Part shown: piece by piece, positions 9,476 through 18,253 of the stretch | Numbering within the stretch: position 1 is the stretch's first letter | Layout: each line of letters begins with the position of its first letter | Source of the DNA: Clostridium sp. C2-6-12 | GTDB taxonomy: Bacteria; Bacillota; Clostridia; Clostridiales; Clostridiaceae | NCBI RefSeq assembly: GCF_009928485.1 | Contig: NZ_JAABNP010000017.1 | Location: 51,517 to 115,516, forward strand | Direction of reading: 5' to 3' | Length of the DNA stretch: 64,000 nucleotides | Notes under the pieces: generated by a model | What the model was told of the DNA's origin: nothing | Seen by the model: the letters and a program-made list of their open reading frames with translations, nothing else | The model's database searches: none | Program-made: the position numbers and the translations under genes

Positions 9476-10393
9476 TTATTTTAGTTCATTTCTTAATTTA
9501 TCTATGATAATTTTAAAATAATCTGGTAACTCTGTGGTAAATTCAACATATGTATTTTGGGTTGGATGAATAAATCCTAATGTCTTTGCATGTAGCATTT
9601 GCCCGTTTAATTTAAATCTTTGCTTTTTAAAACCATAAAGAGGATCTCCAACTAATGGGAATCCAATTGATGCCATATGTACTCTTATTTGATGAGTTCT
9701 CCCAGTTTCTAACATGCACTTTATTAAGGTATAACCATTATACCTTTCAATAACTTCATAATGTGTTACTGCTCTTTTTCCATCTTGAACAATTCCTATT
9801 TTTAATCTGTCCTTTTTGCTTCTTGCCAAAGGTTTATCAATAGTCCCTTTTTCATTTTTTAGCCTTCCTTCAACTAAAGCATAATATTCCCTTTTCATAG
9901 AATGATCTTTTAATTGTTCAGAAAGCTTATTATGAGCTTCGTCATTTTTTGCAATTACTAGAACTCCAGATGTGTCCTTATCAATCCTATGAACTATTCC
10001 AGGTCTTATAACCCCATTTATACTTGATAAATCCTTACAATGAAAAAGTAAAGCATTTACTAAAGTTCCATTATAATTTCCTGGCGCTGGATGAACCACC
10101 ATTCCTTGAACTTTATTTACAACTATAACATCTTTATCTTCATATAATATATCTAAAGGTATATCTTCAGCATCCACCATTAATACCTCAGGCTCTTTAA
10201 TTTCCACTTCTACTTCATCTGAAACCTTCAATTTATAATTACTTTTAGGAATCTTTCCATTTACCTTAACACATTCCTTTTCAATAAGGCCCTGAATAAA
10301 AGATCTTGATTTGTCAATAAATACTTCTGCTAAATATTTATCAATTCTTGTCCCTTGGTCTTTTTCTTCAATAATAAAAACATCTTTTTCCAT
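9476..10393 (-). CDS. RluD-type large-subunit rRNA pseudouridine synthase
   Basis: Makes pseudouridine in 23S rRNA (helix 69 for RluD). The 305 aa contain an N-terminal S4 RNA-binding domain (about 14-76) and the RluA-family catalytic motif HRIDKDTSG at 135-143 with catalytic D138. SD AAAGGATA precedes the ATG. It sits just upstream of pyrR on the same strand. Relatives usually have lspA before it; here that place is taken by the opposite-strand motAB pair. RluD rather than another RluA-family member is inferred from the S4 domain and context. Confidence 0.9.
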   Translation of the reverse strand: MEKDVFIIEEKDQGTRIDKYLAEVFIDKSRSFIQGLIEKECVKVNGKIPKSNYKLKVSDEVEVEIKEPEVLMVDAEDIPLDILYEDKDVIVVNKVQGMVVHPAPGNYNGTLVNALLFHCKDLSSINGVIRPGIVHRIDKDTSGVLVIAKNDEAHNKLSEQLKDHSMKREYYALVEGRLKNEKGTIDKPLARSKKDRLKIGIVQDGKRAVTHYEVIERYNGYTLIKCMLETGRTHQIRVHMASIGFPLVGDPLYGFKKQRFKLNGQMLHAKTLGFIHPTQNTYVEFTTELPDYFKIIIDKLRNELK

Positions 10394-10514
10394 AAATCAA
10401 TATCCTTTCCTTCAAGTGTATCACTTCAACATTATAATATAACAGCCTTCACTTTACAATTAAAAACTTATTATAAAACATTTACATTCATGTTTTGCTA
10501 ATAAACATTAACAT

Positions 10515-10543
10515 TTTACAATTATTTTATATTATGATATGCT
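10515..10543 (+). promoter_or_regulatory. Candidate motAB promoter
   Basis: TTTACA at 10515-10520 and TATGCT at 10538-10543 with a 17-bp spacer, giving a leader of about 80 nt before motA. A sigma-D (flagellar) promoter was not evident, but this was a by-eye search. Confidence 0.4.
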
Positions 10544-10632
10544 TAATGAGTACAAGTGGGTATTTTACTGGTATTTGCTTTTATTACATATTTTTTTAAT
10601 TCGTGTTATTTCTTGTGAGGGGGAATTTATTT

Positions 10633-11412
10633 ATGGACATTATGACAGTTATCAGCTTGGTATTTGCATTCGCGTGTATAATAGCAGGTTTTATTTTTGA
10701 AGGTGGTGCACCTTTAGCATTAATACAGCCTAATGCTTTCTTAATAGTTGTTGGTGGTACGTTAGGTGCAGTTGGAATTTCTTTTCCTTCAAAAACACTA
10801 AAAAAACTTCCAAAAATCTTATCTATGGCTTTCAAAAGAAAAGAATTAGATTTACAATCACATATATCATACTTTAAAGAAGTTTCTCTTAAAACAAGAA
10901 AAAATGGTCTTTTAAGCTTAGATGCCGAATTATCTGAAGCTGATTTAGACCCATTTATAAAAAAAGGATTGCAAATGGTTGTTGATGGTGTTGAACCTTC
11001 TACTGTAAAAGGTATATTAAACACTAAGCTAGATAACCTTATTACACGCCATGAGGATTGTATTGAAATGCTTACAGCTGCTGGCGGATATGCTCCTACT
11101 ATGGGTATAGTTGGAACAATAACAAGCTTAGTCATTGTACTTAGCAATTTAAGTGATGCTGCTGCTATGGGTGGAAGAATTGCAGTAGCTTTTATAGCGA
11201 CTTTATATGGGCTTGGCACAGCTAATCTTTTCTGGCTTCCTATTGCTAGCAAATTGAAAGAACTTAATAAAGAAGAAATTACTGAAAAAGAGATGATTAT
11301 TGAAGCCGTTTTGTTAATTCAAGAAGGTGTTAATCCAAATACATTAGTTAATAAACTTTCTAGTTATATAACAGAATCTCAAGCAAAAATATTAGAAGAA
11401 GAAATTCAATAG
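10633..11412 (+). CDS. motA: Flagellar stator protein MotA
   Basis: Proton-conducting stator subunit that couples ion flow to flagellar rotation. About 259 aa with four transmembrane helices (two near the N-terminus, two at about residues 145-205) and a large cytoplasmic loop between. The GYAPTMGIVGT stretch before TM3 is characteristic. The ATG at 10633 is preceded by a strong GAGGGGGAA; an in-frame upstream start at 10603 would place that SD inside the gene. Followed after 13 nt by motB. No other flagellar or chemotaxis genes are in the window. Confidence 0.93.
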   Translation: MDIMTVISLVFAFACIIAGFIFEGGAPLALIQPNAFLIVVGGTLGAVGISFPSKTLKKLPKILSMAFKRKELDLQSHISYFKEVSLKTRKNGLLSLDAELSEADLDPFIKKGLQMVVDGVEPSTVKGILNTKLDNLITRHEDCIEMLTAAGGYAPTMGIVGTITSLVIVLSNLSDAAAMGGRIAVAFIATLYGLGTANLFWLPIASKLKELNKEEITEKEMIIEAVLLIQEGVNPNTLVNKLSSYITESQAKILEEEIQ

Positions 11413-11425
11413 AGGTATGTAAATT

Positions 11426-12166
11426 ATGAGAAGAAGAGGCGTAAAAAAGGAAAAGGATAATACAGAAAGATGGATGCTTTCTTATTTGGATTTTATAACT
11501 TTACTTATGATTTTCTTTCTAATGATGTATGCAATCTCTAATGTTGATAATAAAAAGGCTGAGGCACTTGCACACTCATTAAAAATTGGTTTTAACTCTG
11601 GCAATGGCGAAAACATAATAGCTGTATCTGATAGTTCAAATACTCCTCCTGCTATTGATGAAGAAACCTTAAAAGCTTTAAAAGAAGCTGAAAAATTAGA
11701 GGACATAAAAAAGAAGGTTGACGAACTTGTAGAAACTTCAGAGCTAAAAGGCAGTGTTACTACTTCTATTCAAGAAAGAGGTCTTTTAATAAGCTTTAAT
11801 GACAGTGTTTTATTTAATAGCGGTGATGCTAAAGTAAAAACTGACTGGTACAATAAACTTGTCTCTATATCTAAAGTATTAAATGAAATTGGTAATTACA
11901 TACGTGTTGAAGGACATACTGATAATGTGGCCATAAATACTGAATATTATCACTCTAATTGGCAATTATCTTCAGATAGAGCTTCAAATGTAGTTGAATT
12001 TTTAATTTCTCAAGGTATAAAACCAGAAAGATTATCAGCTGTAGGCTATGGGGAATATAGACCTATTAAAGGAAATGATACTGAAGAAGGTAAAGCAGCA
12101 AATAGAAGAGTTGATATATTAATATTAAACAATAAATTTAATGAATCTGAAACTCAGCAAAAATAA
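11426..12166 (+). CDS. motB: Flagellar stator protein MotB
   Basis: Stator partner of MotA, anchoring the complex to peptidoglycan. 246 aa: a single N-terminal transmembrane helix (about 19-40) whose SYLDF motif carries the conserved ion-binding aspartate D22, a linker, and a C-terminal OmpA-like peptidoglycan-binding domain (about 110-235, VEGHTDNV and NRRVDIL). SD GAGGTATG overlaps the motA tail region. A terminator follows, so motAB is a two-gene unit. Proton rather than sodium use is assumed, not shown. Confidence 0.93.
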   Translation: MRRRGVKKEKDNTERWMLSYLDFITLLMIFFLMMYAISNVDNKKAEALAHSLKIGFNSGNGENIIAVSDSSNTPPAIDEETLKALKEAEKLEDIKKKVDELVETSELKGSVTTSIQERGLLISFNDSVLFNSGDAKVKTDWYNKLVSISKVLNEIGNYIRVEGHTDNVAINTEYYHSNWQLSSDRASNVVEFLISQGIKPERLSAVGYGEYRPIKGNDTEEGKAANRRVDILILNNKFNESETQQK

Positions 12167-12178
12167 AAACTATAAACG

Positions 12179-12210
12179 AAGCCATCTGTAAATTAGTTAC
12201 AGATGGCTTC
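12179..12210 (+). terminator. motAB terminator
   Basis: GAAGCCATCTGTAA and its perfect complement form a 14-bp stem with a 4-5-nt loop, 12 nt past the motB stop, followed by ATTTAT. Confidence 0.85.
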
Positions 12211-12270
12211 ATTTATATAACTATATTTTCAAAATACATAAAAATAATTATAATGCTTTTAACACACAAT

Positions 12271-12310
12271 AAAAAAAGTACTGCATAAATTTTTACACAT
12301 GTACTTTTAT
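12271..12310 (-). terminator. divIVA terminator
   Basis: On the minus strand AAAAGTAC pairs with GTACTTTT across a loop of about 19 nt and runs into TTTTTTT, some 30 nt past the divIVA stop. The stem is short. Confidence 0.55.
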
Positions 12311-12336
12311 AAATCTATAATACCAATATTAATATT

Positions 12337-12978
12337 TTATTCTCCTTGAACAAAAAAACTTTTAATTTCATTCAATTCATCATTTAATAAGGCACGTTCT
12401 GAAGCATCTTTCGTATCTTCAATTTTTTCTTCTTTCTTATTTTCCAAAAGTTCTATTTCTTTTTCTACTATGTCTTCTTGAATTGTATCATCCTCTTCTA
12501 TAGGATCTGTTACGTTATAATTTTTAATAAAATCTTTTTCCAAATCATCAAATGTTTCCAATTGAGTATTCATGAAGTTTCTGTATTTTGCTCTAAATTT
12601 AATAAACTCTTGTTTAACCTTTTCATATTCATCATTAATTTGAATAACATCACCATGTGCTTTATCCATAATTTTTTGAGCTGTCTCATTTGCATTTTTT
12701 AACATTAATTCAGCTTCCTTTTGAGCTGAATTTTTTGCTTGTTCTGCAGCATTTTGAGCAAGCAATAATGTATTTTGAATTGTAGTTTCAATTTGTGAAT
12801 AATGTTCAACCTTTTCATTTAAATTTGCAAGCTTTTCTTTTAGATTAGCATTTTCTTTATAAAGCTCTTCGTAATTTTCAACTACTTCATCTAAAAATTC
12901 ATCAACTTCATCAGCATTATAGCCTCTTAATCCCTTTTTAAATTCTTTATTGTTTATATCCATTGGTGTTAATTTCAT
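12337..12978 (-). CDS. divIVA: DivIVA cell-division/polarity protein
   Basis: Curvature-sensing coiled-coil protein that gathers at septa and poles. The 213 aa start with the conserved lipid-binding segment MKLTPMDINNKEFKKGLRGY and the YNADEVDEFLDEV signature. Long parallel coiled coils (about 30-150) and an acidic, variable tail follow. SD GAGGTGAAAGT precedes the ATG. Last gene of the ylm cluster, 13 nt after ylmH, with a terminator behind it. Confidence 0.94.
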   Translation of the reverse strand: MKLTPMDINNKEFKKGLRGYNADEVDEFLDEVVENYEELYKENANLKEKLANLNEKVEHYSQIETTIQNTLLLAQNAAEQAKNSAQKEAELMLKNANETAQKIMDKAHGDVIQINDEYEKVKQEFIKFRAKYRNFMNTQLETFDDLEKDFIKNYNVTDPIEEDDTIQEDIVEKEIELLENKKEEKIEDTKDASERALLNDELNEIKSFFVQGE

Positions 12979-12991
12979 ACTTTCACCTCAA

Positions 12992-13756
12992 TTATGTATA
13001 TTTTTTTATGATAACCTTAATTTTTCCACTTTTGCTATTTCCAATAGAATCACCTATAATGAATTTTCCAAATCCTCTTATTGTGATTCGTTCTTCACCC
13101 TTAAGTTCATAACTTTTATCTTTAATCTTAACGTAATTTATTAAAACCTGTCCCTGCTCTATCATTGTTGCTGCTTTTGCACGTGACAAATTTGTAATTT
13201 TAGAAACTACTCCATCAATTCTTAAAGAAGAAATTAATATAATTTCTTCTTTAAATTTAAACTCAGGAATTTGTTCAATTTTATTAACTACGCTCACCTT
13301 ACAAACGACCTTAGCAATTTTTTCTAAATTATATAGAATAAAACTTTCTATATCCTCATGAACTGGTACAAAACATACATTTTCATCTACTAATAAATCA
13401 CCAATTTTGTTTCTTTCGATACCAAGAGAAAGTATTCCTCCTAAGAAATCTCTATGAGTAAGCTTTGAAAACTTTGATGTATTTTCAATCTTAATTAATT
13501 TCATAGGAAAAGGACTTTCATATTCATTATTAAAAGAAATCATTCTTCTTTCCGCTTCTCCAAAAAATCCATTGGTTTCTACATTAAAGTTTTTAGTAGA
13601 TAAATTTTCTTCAAACCAAGTCCAAATATTTGGAGGATAAAAGTATTTACCAAAGGTTGGTATATCTTTATCCCTTGCCAATAAGTATCTTTCATATAAA
13701 TTTAATGCATCATTTCTATCATCATCTGTAAAGTGGCAACTTATTCTTTCCTTCAT
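12992..13756 (-). CDS. ylmH: YlmH S4-domain RNA-binding protein
   Basis: RNA-binding protein of the division-gene cluster; in Bacillus YlmH also acts in ribosome quality control, recycling peptidyl-tRNA/50S complexes alongside RqcH. The 254 aa have a YlmH N-terminal region and a C-terminal S4 domain (about 175-250, with SRAKAATMIEQGQVLINY). The ATG lies 2 nt after the ylmG stop (TAGCAATG) with no good SD, so translational coupling is likely. rqcH is in the same window but not the same operon. Confidence 0.9.
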   Translation of the reverse strand: MKERISCHFTDDDRNDALNLYERYLLARDKDIPTFGKYFYPPNIWTWFEENLSTKNFNVETNGFFGEAERRMISFNNEYESPFPMKLIKIENTSKFSKLTHRDFLGGILSLGIERNKIGDLLVDENVCFVPVHEDIESFILYNLEKIAKVVCKVSVVNKIEQIPEFKFKEEIILISSLRIDGVVSKITNLSRAKAATMIEQGQVLINYVKIKDKSYELKGEERITIRGFGKFIIGDSIGNSKSGKIKVIIKKYT

Positions 13757-13758
13757 TG

Positions 13759-14016
13759 CTAAAATATAATCCCCAATATAAGTCTTTTTAATATATCAAG
13801 TATAAACAATGCTAGTATTGGTGAAAAATCTATTGGTAATCCTGGAATTAATCTATCCTGCAAACCTTTTAGAGGTTCCATCAATGGATATATAAAATTG
13901 TGTATAGTACTTACAAATTTATTATTTCCAATTTGAGGAATCCATGAAAGTATAACTTCTAATAATATTGCCAGTTCTAACAGATTAAAAAGCGTTATAA
14001 CAATAGTTACAATCAT
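13759..14016 (-). CDS. ylmG: YggT/YlmG-family membrane protein
   Basis: An 85-aa protein with two hydrophobic helices (about 2-25 and 60-82) separated by the family segment SWIPQIGNN and YPLMEPL. It belongs to the YggT/YlmG family linked to division and envelope organisation. The ATG at 14016 follows SD AGGAGGT; longer starts in the frame run into sepF. Placed between sepF and ylmH as in many Firmicutes. Confidence 0.9.
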   Translation of the reverse strand: MIVTIVITLFNLLELAILLEVILSWIPQIGNNKFVSTIHNFIYPLMEPLKGLQDRLIPGLPIDFSPILALFILDILKRLILGIIF

Positions 14017-14024
14017 ATTACCTC

Positions 14025-14477
14025 CTATTTTGACCAATTAAATAAGGCTTTTGAACTAAGTTCATTTTTTAATTCATTTGTTACTTCAACATTTGATGGT
14101 GAAAGAAGATATACTCCTTTTTCAATTTGTTGTAACTCCCCACCTAATGCATAACAAGATCCACTTATAAAATCTAATAATCTTTGTGCGATTTTTAATT
14201 CTAATACAGTTGTATTAACTAACACTATTCTTCTATTTTTTAGTGCCTCACAAATTTCAGTAGCTTCTTCATAATCTACTGGTTTAGTTATAGTTACCTT
14301 TGTTGCAGAAGATGTGTGAATATTTACAACCTTACTATTTTTTTTGTTTGTTATAACTGGTTCTACATCGTCATCTTCAGCTACTTCTTTTTCATAATCT
14401 TCATCCTCGTAGTCATCATATTCCTCATAATCCTCAAATCCTAATAAAGATTTTACCTTTGATAAAACGTTACTCAT
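14025..14477 (-). CDS. sepF: SepF (YlmF) cell-division protein
   Basis: FtsZ-bundling and membrane-tethering protein of the early divisome. 150 aa: N-terminal amphipathic segment ([14 protein letters not shown]), an acidic linker rich in D/E/Y, and the conserved C-terminal SepF core (about 60-145: [22 protein letters not shown]). Its start overlaps the yggS stop by 8 nt, which indicates coupling. FtsZ itself is not encoded in this window. Confidence 0.95.
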   Translation of the reverse strand: MSNVLSKVKSLLGFEDYEEYDDYEDEDYEKEVAEDDDVEPVITNKKNSKVVNIHTSSATKVTITKPVDYEEATEICEALKNRRIVLVNTTVLELKIAQRLLDFISGSCYALGGELQQIEKGVYLLSPSNVEVTNELKNELSSKALFNWSK

Positions 14478-15171
14478 TAATTACTCCTCCTACATTATAA
14501 TTTCTCTCTCCAAATATTCCTGTACCAATTCTAACTAAATTAGATCCTTCTTCTATAGCCGTCATAAAATCATGTGTCATTCCCATAGATAATATTTCCA
14601 TAGATATATTCTTATATCTTTTTTCTTTAAGCTCATTAAATATTTTCTTTGTCTTTCTGAAATATTTCCTGTTACTTTCTTCATCTCCAATTGGAATAAT
14701 TACCATTATACCTTTTACAGAAACGTGATTACAATTTTCTACCTCTTCTATAAAACCATATAAATCTTCTTCTAAAATTCCACTTTTGCTTTCTTCTTTT
14801 CCAATGTTAATTTGAATTAATGTATTTGCAACTTTATCAGCTTTACCAAAAACTCTTTCTATTTCTTTTAATAAGCTGAGACTACCCAAAGAATGTATTA
14901 AATAAACCTTATCTACTAAGTATTTTACTTTATTACTTTGAAGTTGTCCTATGAAATGCCATCTAACATCATCATGAAAGTTTTCTGATTTTTTTACCAA
15001 TTCTTGGACTTTGTTTTCTCCAAAATCCCTCATTCCTGCTATATACGCTTCTTCTAATTCTTCTAGTGGTTTTGTTTTAGAAACTGCTAAAAGCTTTACT
15101 TCTTCTGGAATTTTAGATTTAAGTTCCTCAATATTTTGCTTAATCCCACAATGTAACACCTTAAAACGCAT
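14470..15171 (-). CDS. YggS/YlmE-family PLP homeostasis protein
   Basis: Pyridoxal-phosphate-binding single-domain TIM-barrel protein that buffers PLP and influences amino-acid pools. 233 aa with the PLP-lysine segment LLAVSKTKP and C-terminal [21 protein letters not shown]. The ATG at 15171 directly abuts the only SD-like AAAGG; a GTG four codons in (15159) is better spaced and may be the true start. First gene of the ylmE-sepF-ylmG-ylmH-divIVA run. Confidence 0.9.
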   Translation of the reverse strand: MRFKVLHCGIKQNIEELKSKIPEEVKLLAVSKTKPLEELEEAYIAGMRDFGENKVQELVKKSENFHDDVRWHFIGQLQSNKVKYLVDKVYLIHSLGSLSLLKEIERVFGKADKVANTLIQINIGKEESKSGILEEDLYGFIEEVENCNHVSVKGIMVIIPIGDEESNRKYFRKTKKIFNELKEKRYKNISMEILSMGMTHDFMTAIEEGSNLVRIGTGIFGERNYNVGGVINE

Positions 15172-15242
15172 CCTTTCTATACTACACTTTGTTTATATTC
15201 TATATAAATTTAAAAATTCCTCTAACAAAATATAAATAATTT

Positions 15243-15977
15243 TTATTTTTTGCTTTCATCACGCTTCATATACTTAATATTTCCACTCGCTGTTGTTGGA
15301 GGCATTGTTATTTTATCTTTCTTTTCAATATTTACATATAGTTTTCTAAATATAAGTTCCTTAACATGACTTCCATTCTCTAAAAGAGCAGCTTTCAATT
15401 TTTCCGGATCACCTATAACATAAATATTAAAGGGTGCATATTCCATACTTCCATCGTCAAAACCCATGAATGCCCAACTACAAACTACGCCAGTCCATGG
15501 AACTACTCTATGATTATTTACACTAATAGCTTCTGCACCAGCTACTCTAAGTTCATTTAGTATTAATTCCATATCATAATAATGTAAAAGTTTATTATCT
15601 ATTTCATCAGTACTTTCTTCAAGTGGGTTAGTTTTTCCATCCTTTATTGTCAATACAATCCCTGGACCTTCAACTTTATTTAATCCAATAAACATTTCGT
15701 AATCACCAATTTGAGATTTCATATCTTCAAGAATTTTATCATCTTTCTTATAATTACTAGTATATTTATTAATTTTGGATTTTTTCTCCATGGTATCTTC
15801 TTTTAAATTTCCAATTTCTTTATATAAACCAGCTCTTTCTTCAACTGCATTTTGGTATTCTGATGAATTAAGCTGACTATATGATCGAATTCGTTCAAAA
15901 TTAAAATTCATTGATATTAAAGTCCCTAGTATTATAGTTGCAATGAAAACAAAGAAAAAACCTTTAGTATTTTTCAT
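15243..15977 (-). CDS. DUF881 (YlxW/YlxX-like) membrane-anchored protein, copy 2
   Basis: 244-aa protein with one N-terminal membrane helix (about 7-23), a coiled-coil stalk (about 35-95) and a DUF881 globular domain outside the cell (GPGIVLTIKDGK, LRVAGAEAISVNNHRVV). Function is unknown; DUF881 genes recur beside divIB and sbp in Firmicutes division clusters. It is paralogous to the gene at 16398, with which it brackets sbp. Confidence 0.88.
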   Translation of the reverse strand: MKNTKGFFFVFIATIILGTLISMNFNFERIRSYSQLNSSEYQNAVEERAGLYKEIGNLKEDTMEKKSKINKYTSNYKKDDKILEDMKSQIGDYEMFIGLNKVEGPGIVLTIKDGKTNPLEESTDEIDNKLLHYYDMELILNELRVAGAEAISVNNHRVVPWTGVVCSWAFMGFDDGSMEYAPFNIYVIGDPEKLKAALLENGSHVKELIFRKLYVNIEKKDKITMPPTTASGNIKYMKRDESKK

Positions 15978-15992
15978 TACATCACCTCTCTT

Positions 15993-16385
15993 TTAATTAA
16001 TATCATTGTTTTCTTTTTCTATAGAATTCTTCTTGTTTAAGTTTTTTCTTCTAATTTTAAAATCTTCTATTAAAAGCCTTCTAATAATGGCAAAATTATC
16101 AAATATTCTTCCACCAAATACAATTACTGCTGCTATATAAATTGGTATTCCTAGTTTATCCCCTAAATATGCAAGGCCTGCAGCAAGAAGCGCATTTCCA
16201 AAGAATCCAGATATAAATATATCTGCTTGAAAATTCTTTGAAAGGTTTCCTCTAATTGCTCCAAAAACCGAGTCTAAACATGCAAGTATAGCTACAGACA
16301 TATATGGTGACAGTTTATCTGATATGTTAACATCAAGTACAAATCCAAGTATTATTCCAATTAATAGTCCTATTACTGCTATCAA
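15993..16385 (-). CDS. sbp: Small basic protein Sbp (DUF1290)
   Basis: 130-aa membrane protein with three or four hydrophobic helices and a basic C-terminal tail (IEDFKIRRKNLNKKN). It matches the small basic protein family by length, content and position between two DUF881 genes. The role in division or sporulation is undefined. Spacing to both neighbours is about 12-15 nt, so it lies within the divIB operon. Confidence 0.88.
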   Translation of the reverse strand: MIAVIGLLIGIILGFVLDVNISDKLSPYMSVAILACLDSVFGAIRGNLSKNFQADIFISGFFGNALLAAGLAYLGDKLGIPIYIAAVIVFGGRIFDNFAIIRRLLIEDFKIRRKNLNKKNSIEKENNDIN

Positions 16386-16397
16386 ATCAACTCTCTC

Positions 16398-17126
16398 CTA
16401 TTCTTTTACTAATTTGACAAAATCACTTTTCAATGATTGAGTAGTCTTTCCTATAAATATATCATCTTCTGATTTTACTTCAGTATTATAATTAGGAAGA
16501 ACTCCATAATCTAATGAGCCTGGAAAAGTTGCTCCTACATTTAGTCTGCCTTTTTCTCCAATAGCCTTAACGATAATTTTTTCTTTTGGGTATACTCTTC
16601 CTGAAGACCCCACTGCAAGAGCATTTCCAGCTGTTTTTATTCCTGTTTGAGGAGTTATTCTTATATCATTTACTGATATAGCCTCAGCTCCAGAATACCA
16701 GAGAAAATTTACAATATGAACCAATTCATCTTCGCCTAAATCTCTATTACTTTCTGGAGAATTTGTACCAAATATTGAAGATTTAGGTGATATTGTAAGC
16801 ACAATCCCTGGGCCTTTTACATCGACCACACCTAAATGCATTCTTGCATTATCTAATTGATTTTTTATATCTTTTCCCATATTTCCATCTTTAGCTGCTG
16901 TTTCTTCTAGTTGCTTTAACTCATCAGATATTTTTGAATTTGTTTTTATTAATTCTTCCTTTTCTTTCTTTAGAGATTCAATTTCTGCAATTATATCATT
17001 TTTATCATAATTATTAATTTTTGCTTCAATATTTTTGCTGGATAAAACTTTAAATTGATATGCTAATAAAAACCCTAAAAGTCCACAAACAATTGCCACA
17101 AATATTTGCGATCTAGATACCTTCAT
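16398..17126 (-). CDS. DUF881 (YlxW/YlxX-like) membrane-anchored protein, copy 1
   Basis: 242 aa with an N-terminal membrane helix (about 8-26), a coiled coil (about 32-95) and the DUF881 domain carrying GPGIVLTISPKS and WYSGAEAISVNDIRI. It shares the fold and key motifs of the 15243 gene but is clearly diverged. Directly after divIB (6-nt gap) with SD GGAAGG. A division-associated role is inferred only from position. Confidence 0.88.
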   Translation of the reverse strand: MKVSRSQIFVAIVCGLLGFLLAYQFKVLSSKNIEAKINNYDKNDIIAEIESLKKEKEELIKTNSKISDELKQLEETAAKDGNMGKDIKNQLDNARMHLGVVDVKGPGIVLTISPKSSIFGTNSPESNRDLGEDELVHIVNFLWYSGAEAISVNDIRITPQTGIKTAGNALAVGSSGRVYPKEKIIVKAIGEKGRLNVGATFPGSLDYGVLPNYNTEVKSEDDIFIGKTTQSLKSDFVKLVKE

Positions 17127-17132
17127 GCCATT

Positions 17133-17888
17133 TTACCTTCCTTTTTTATAATATACTGGTGCTCCATTAAAGCCCACATCTATATACCCTTCTGTAATCC
17201 CAATATTAGAATTTTCAATTATGTGTAATAATTTATTCATTTTATCTGGTATATTTTCATCATTTCCAAGCTTTCCTTCAACTTTTCCAATATATATCTT
17301 TATATTCATTAAATCAGATACATCAATAGAGTCAATATTATAGTTTGTTGGATTATTTTTTATAATTTTATAAAAAATATCTAAAAAATTTAACATTCTA
17401 GAATTATCTATAGTTTTATTTCCAAGTTCAGTGTTTTTTATTTCCAGACCAATTATATTTACTAATTTTCTATTTTCAACATTATCTGTTTTTTCAAGTA
17501 ATACAGCTCCTCCATCTAGAACATACTTTTGTGCATCCTTCTCTATACAGTATATTCCTTGTTTTTCAGAAATTTTTATATCAACTTCTTTCGGATATAC
17601 CTTTTTTATCTCTACACTTTCCACATATGGATTTTTTTTTGCTTCGTTTATAATATTTTGTTTATTTATGAAGAAAATATTCTGTCCTATTAGGTTTTCT
17701 GTTCTTGTTTTTACATCTTCTCCACTCATTATTGGATTTCCTAAAATTGCTACCTTTTTTATATTGAAGAAATTTGACTTAGTAGCAAATATCATTCCGC
17801 TAACTATCAAAATTATAATCAATATAAAAATTCTTTTAATTGTTCTTTTACGCTTCGCCTTTAAAATAAATTTATTATTTTTTACCAT
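17133..17888 (-). CDS. divIB: FtsQ/DivIB-type cell-division protein
   Basis: Bitopic divisome protein that joins FtsL and FtsB-type partners at the septum. 251 aa: a basic cytoplasmic tail, one membrane helix (about 20-38), then a POTRA domain (FFNIKKVAILGNPIMSG onward) and the FtsQ beta domain (KDAQKYVLDGGAVL). The ATG at 17888 has SD AGGG about 7 nt upstream; an upstream in-frame start at 17909 lacks one. First gene of the operon running to the DUF881/sbp genes. The 344-bp gap upstream is AT-rich and holds only the ftsW/spoVE terminator. Confidence 0.9.
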   Translation of the reverse strand: MVKNNKFILKAKRKRTIKRIFILIIILIVSGMIFATKSNFFNIKKVAILGNPIMSGEDVKTRTENLIGQNIFFINKQNIINEAKKNPYVESVEIKKVYPKEVDIKISEKQGIYCIEKDAQKYVLDGGAVLLEKTDNVENRKLVNIIGLEIKNTELGNKTIDNSRMLNFLDIFYKIIKNNPTNYNIDSIDVSDLMNIKIYIGKVEGKLGNDENIPDKMNKLLHIIENSNIGITEGYIDVGFNGAPVYYKKGR

Positions 17889-18195
17889 ACACATCCCTAT
17901 TCTATACAAGTTAATTATATAATAACACGATTTTTATATATGTTGAAAATTAATTTATTGTATAAAATTTATGACTAACTAAAAAGTATTATAAATTTCA
18001 AATTCTAACATATATAATAATAGTTAATACAATAATAACACTTTATAAAAATATTTTCATTAAAATTTACATTAGAATTTTCATAATCATTTAAAAATCA
18101 TATATATTTTTCATTATATCTAAACCAATACCATTATTGCCGTTATTTTGGCTAACATTATGCATAAAATCTATTATATAATTTTTTAAACACTT

Positions 18196-18232
18196 AAATA
18201 CAGGACAAAGATTTTTTCTTTGCCCTGTATTT
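18196..18232 (-). terminator. Terminator after ftsW/spoVE
   Basis: AAATACAGG-CAAAG arms pair with CTTTG-CCTGTATTT over a short T-rich loop, about 20 nt past the stop of the SEDS gene. The rest of 17910-18195 shows no gene or clear motif. Confidence 0.75.
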
Positions 18233-18253
18233 ATTTCAATGTTAAATATCATT

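Noticed and set aside
10596..11252. 218-codon minus-strand frame
   Set aside because: Antisense to motA, no SD, low-complexity shadow composition; motA motifs are clear on the plus strand.
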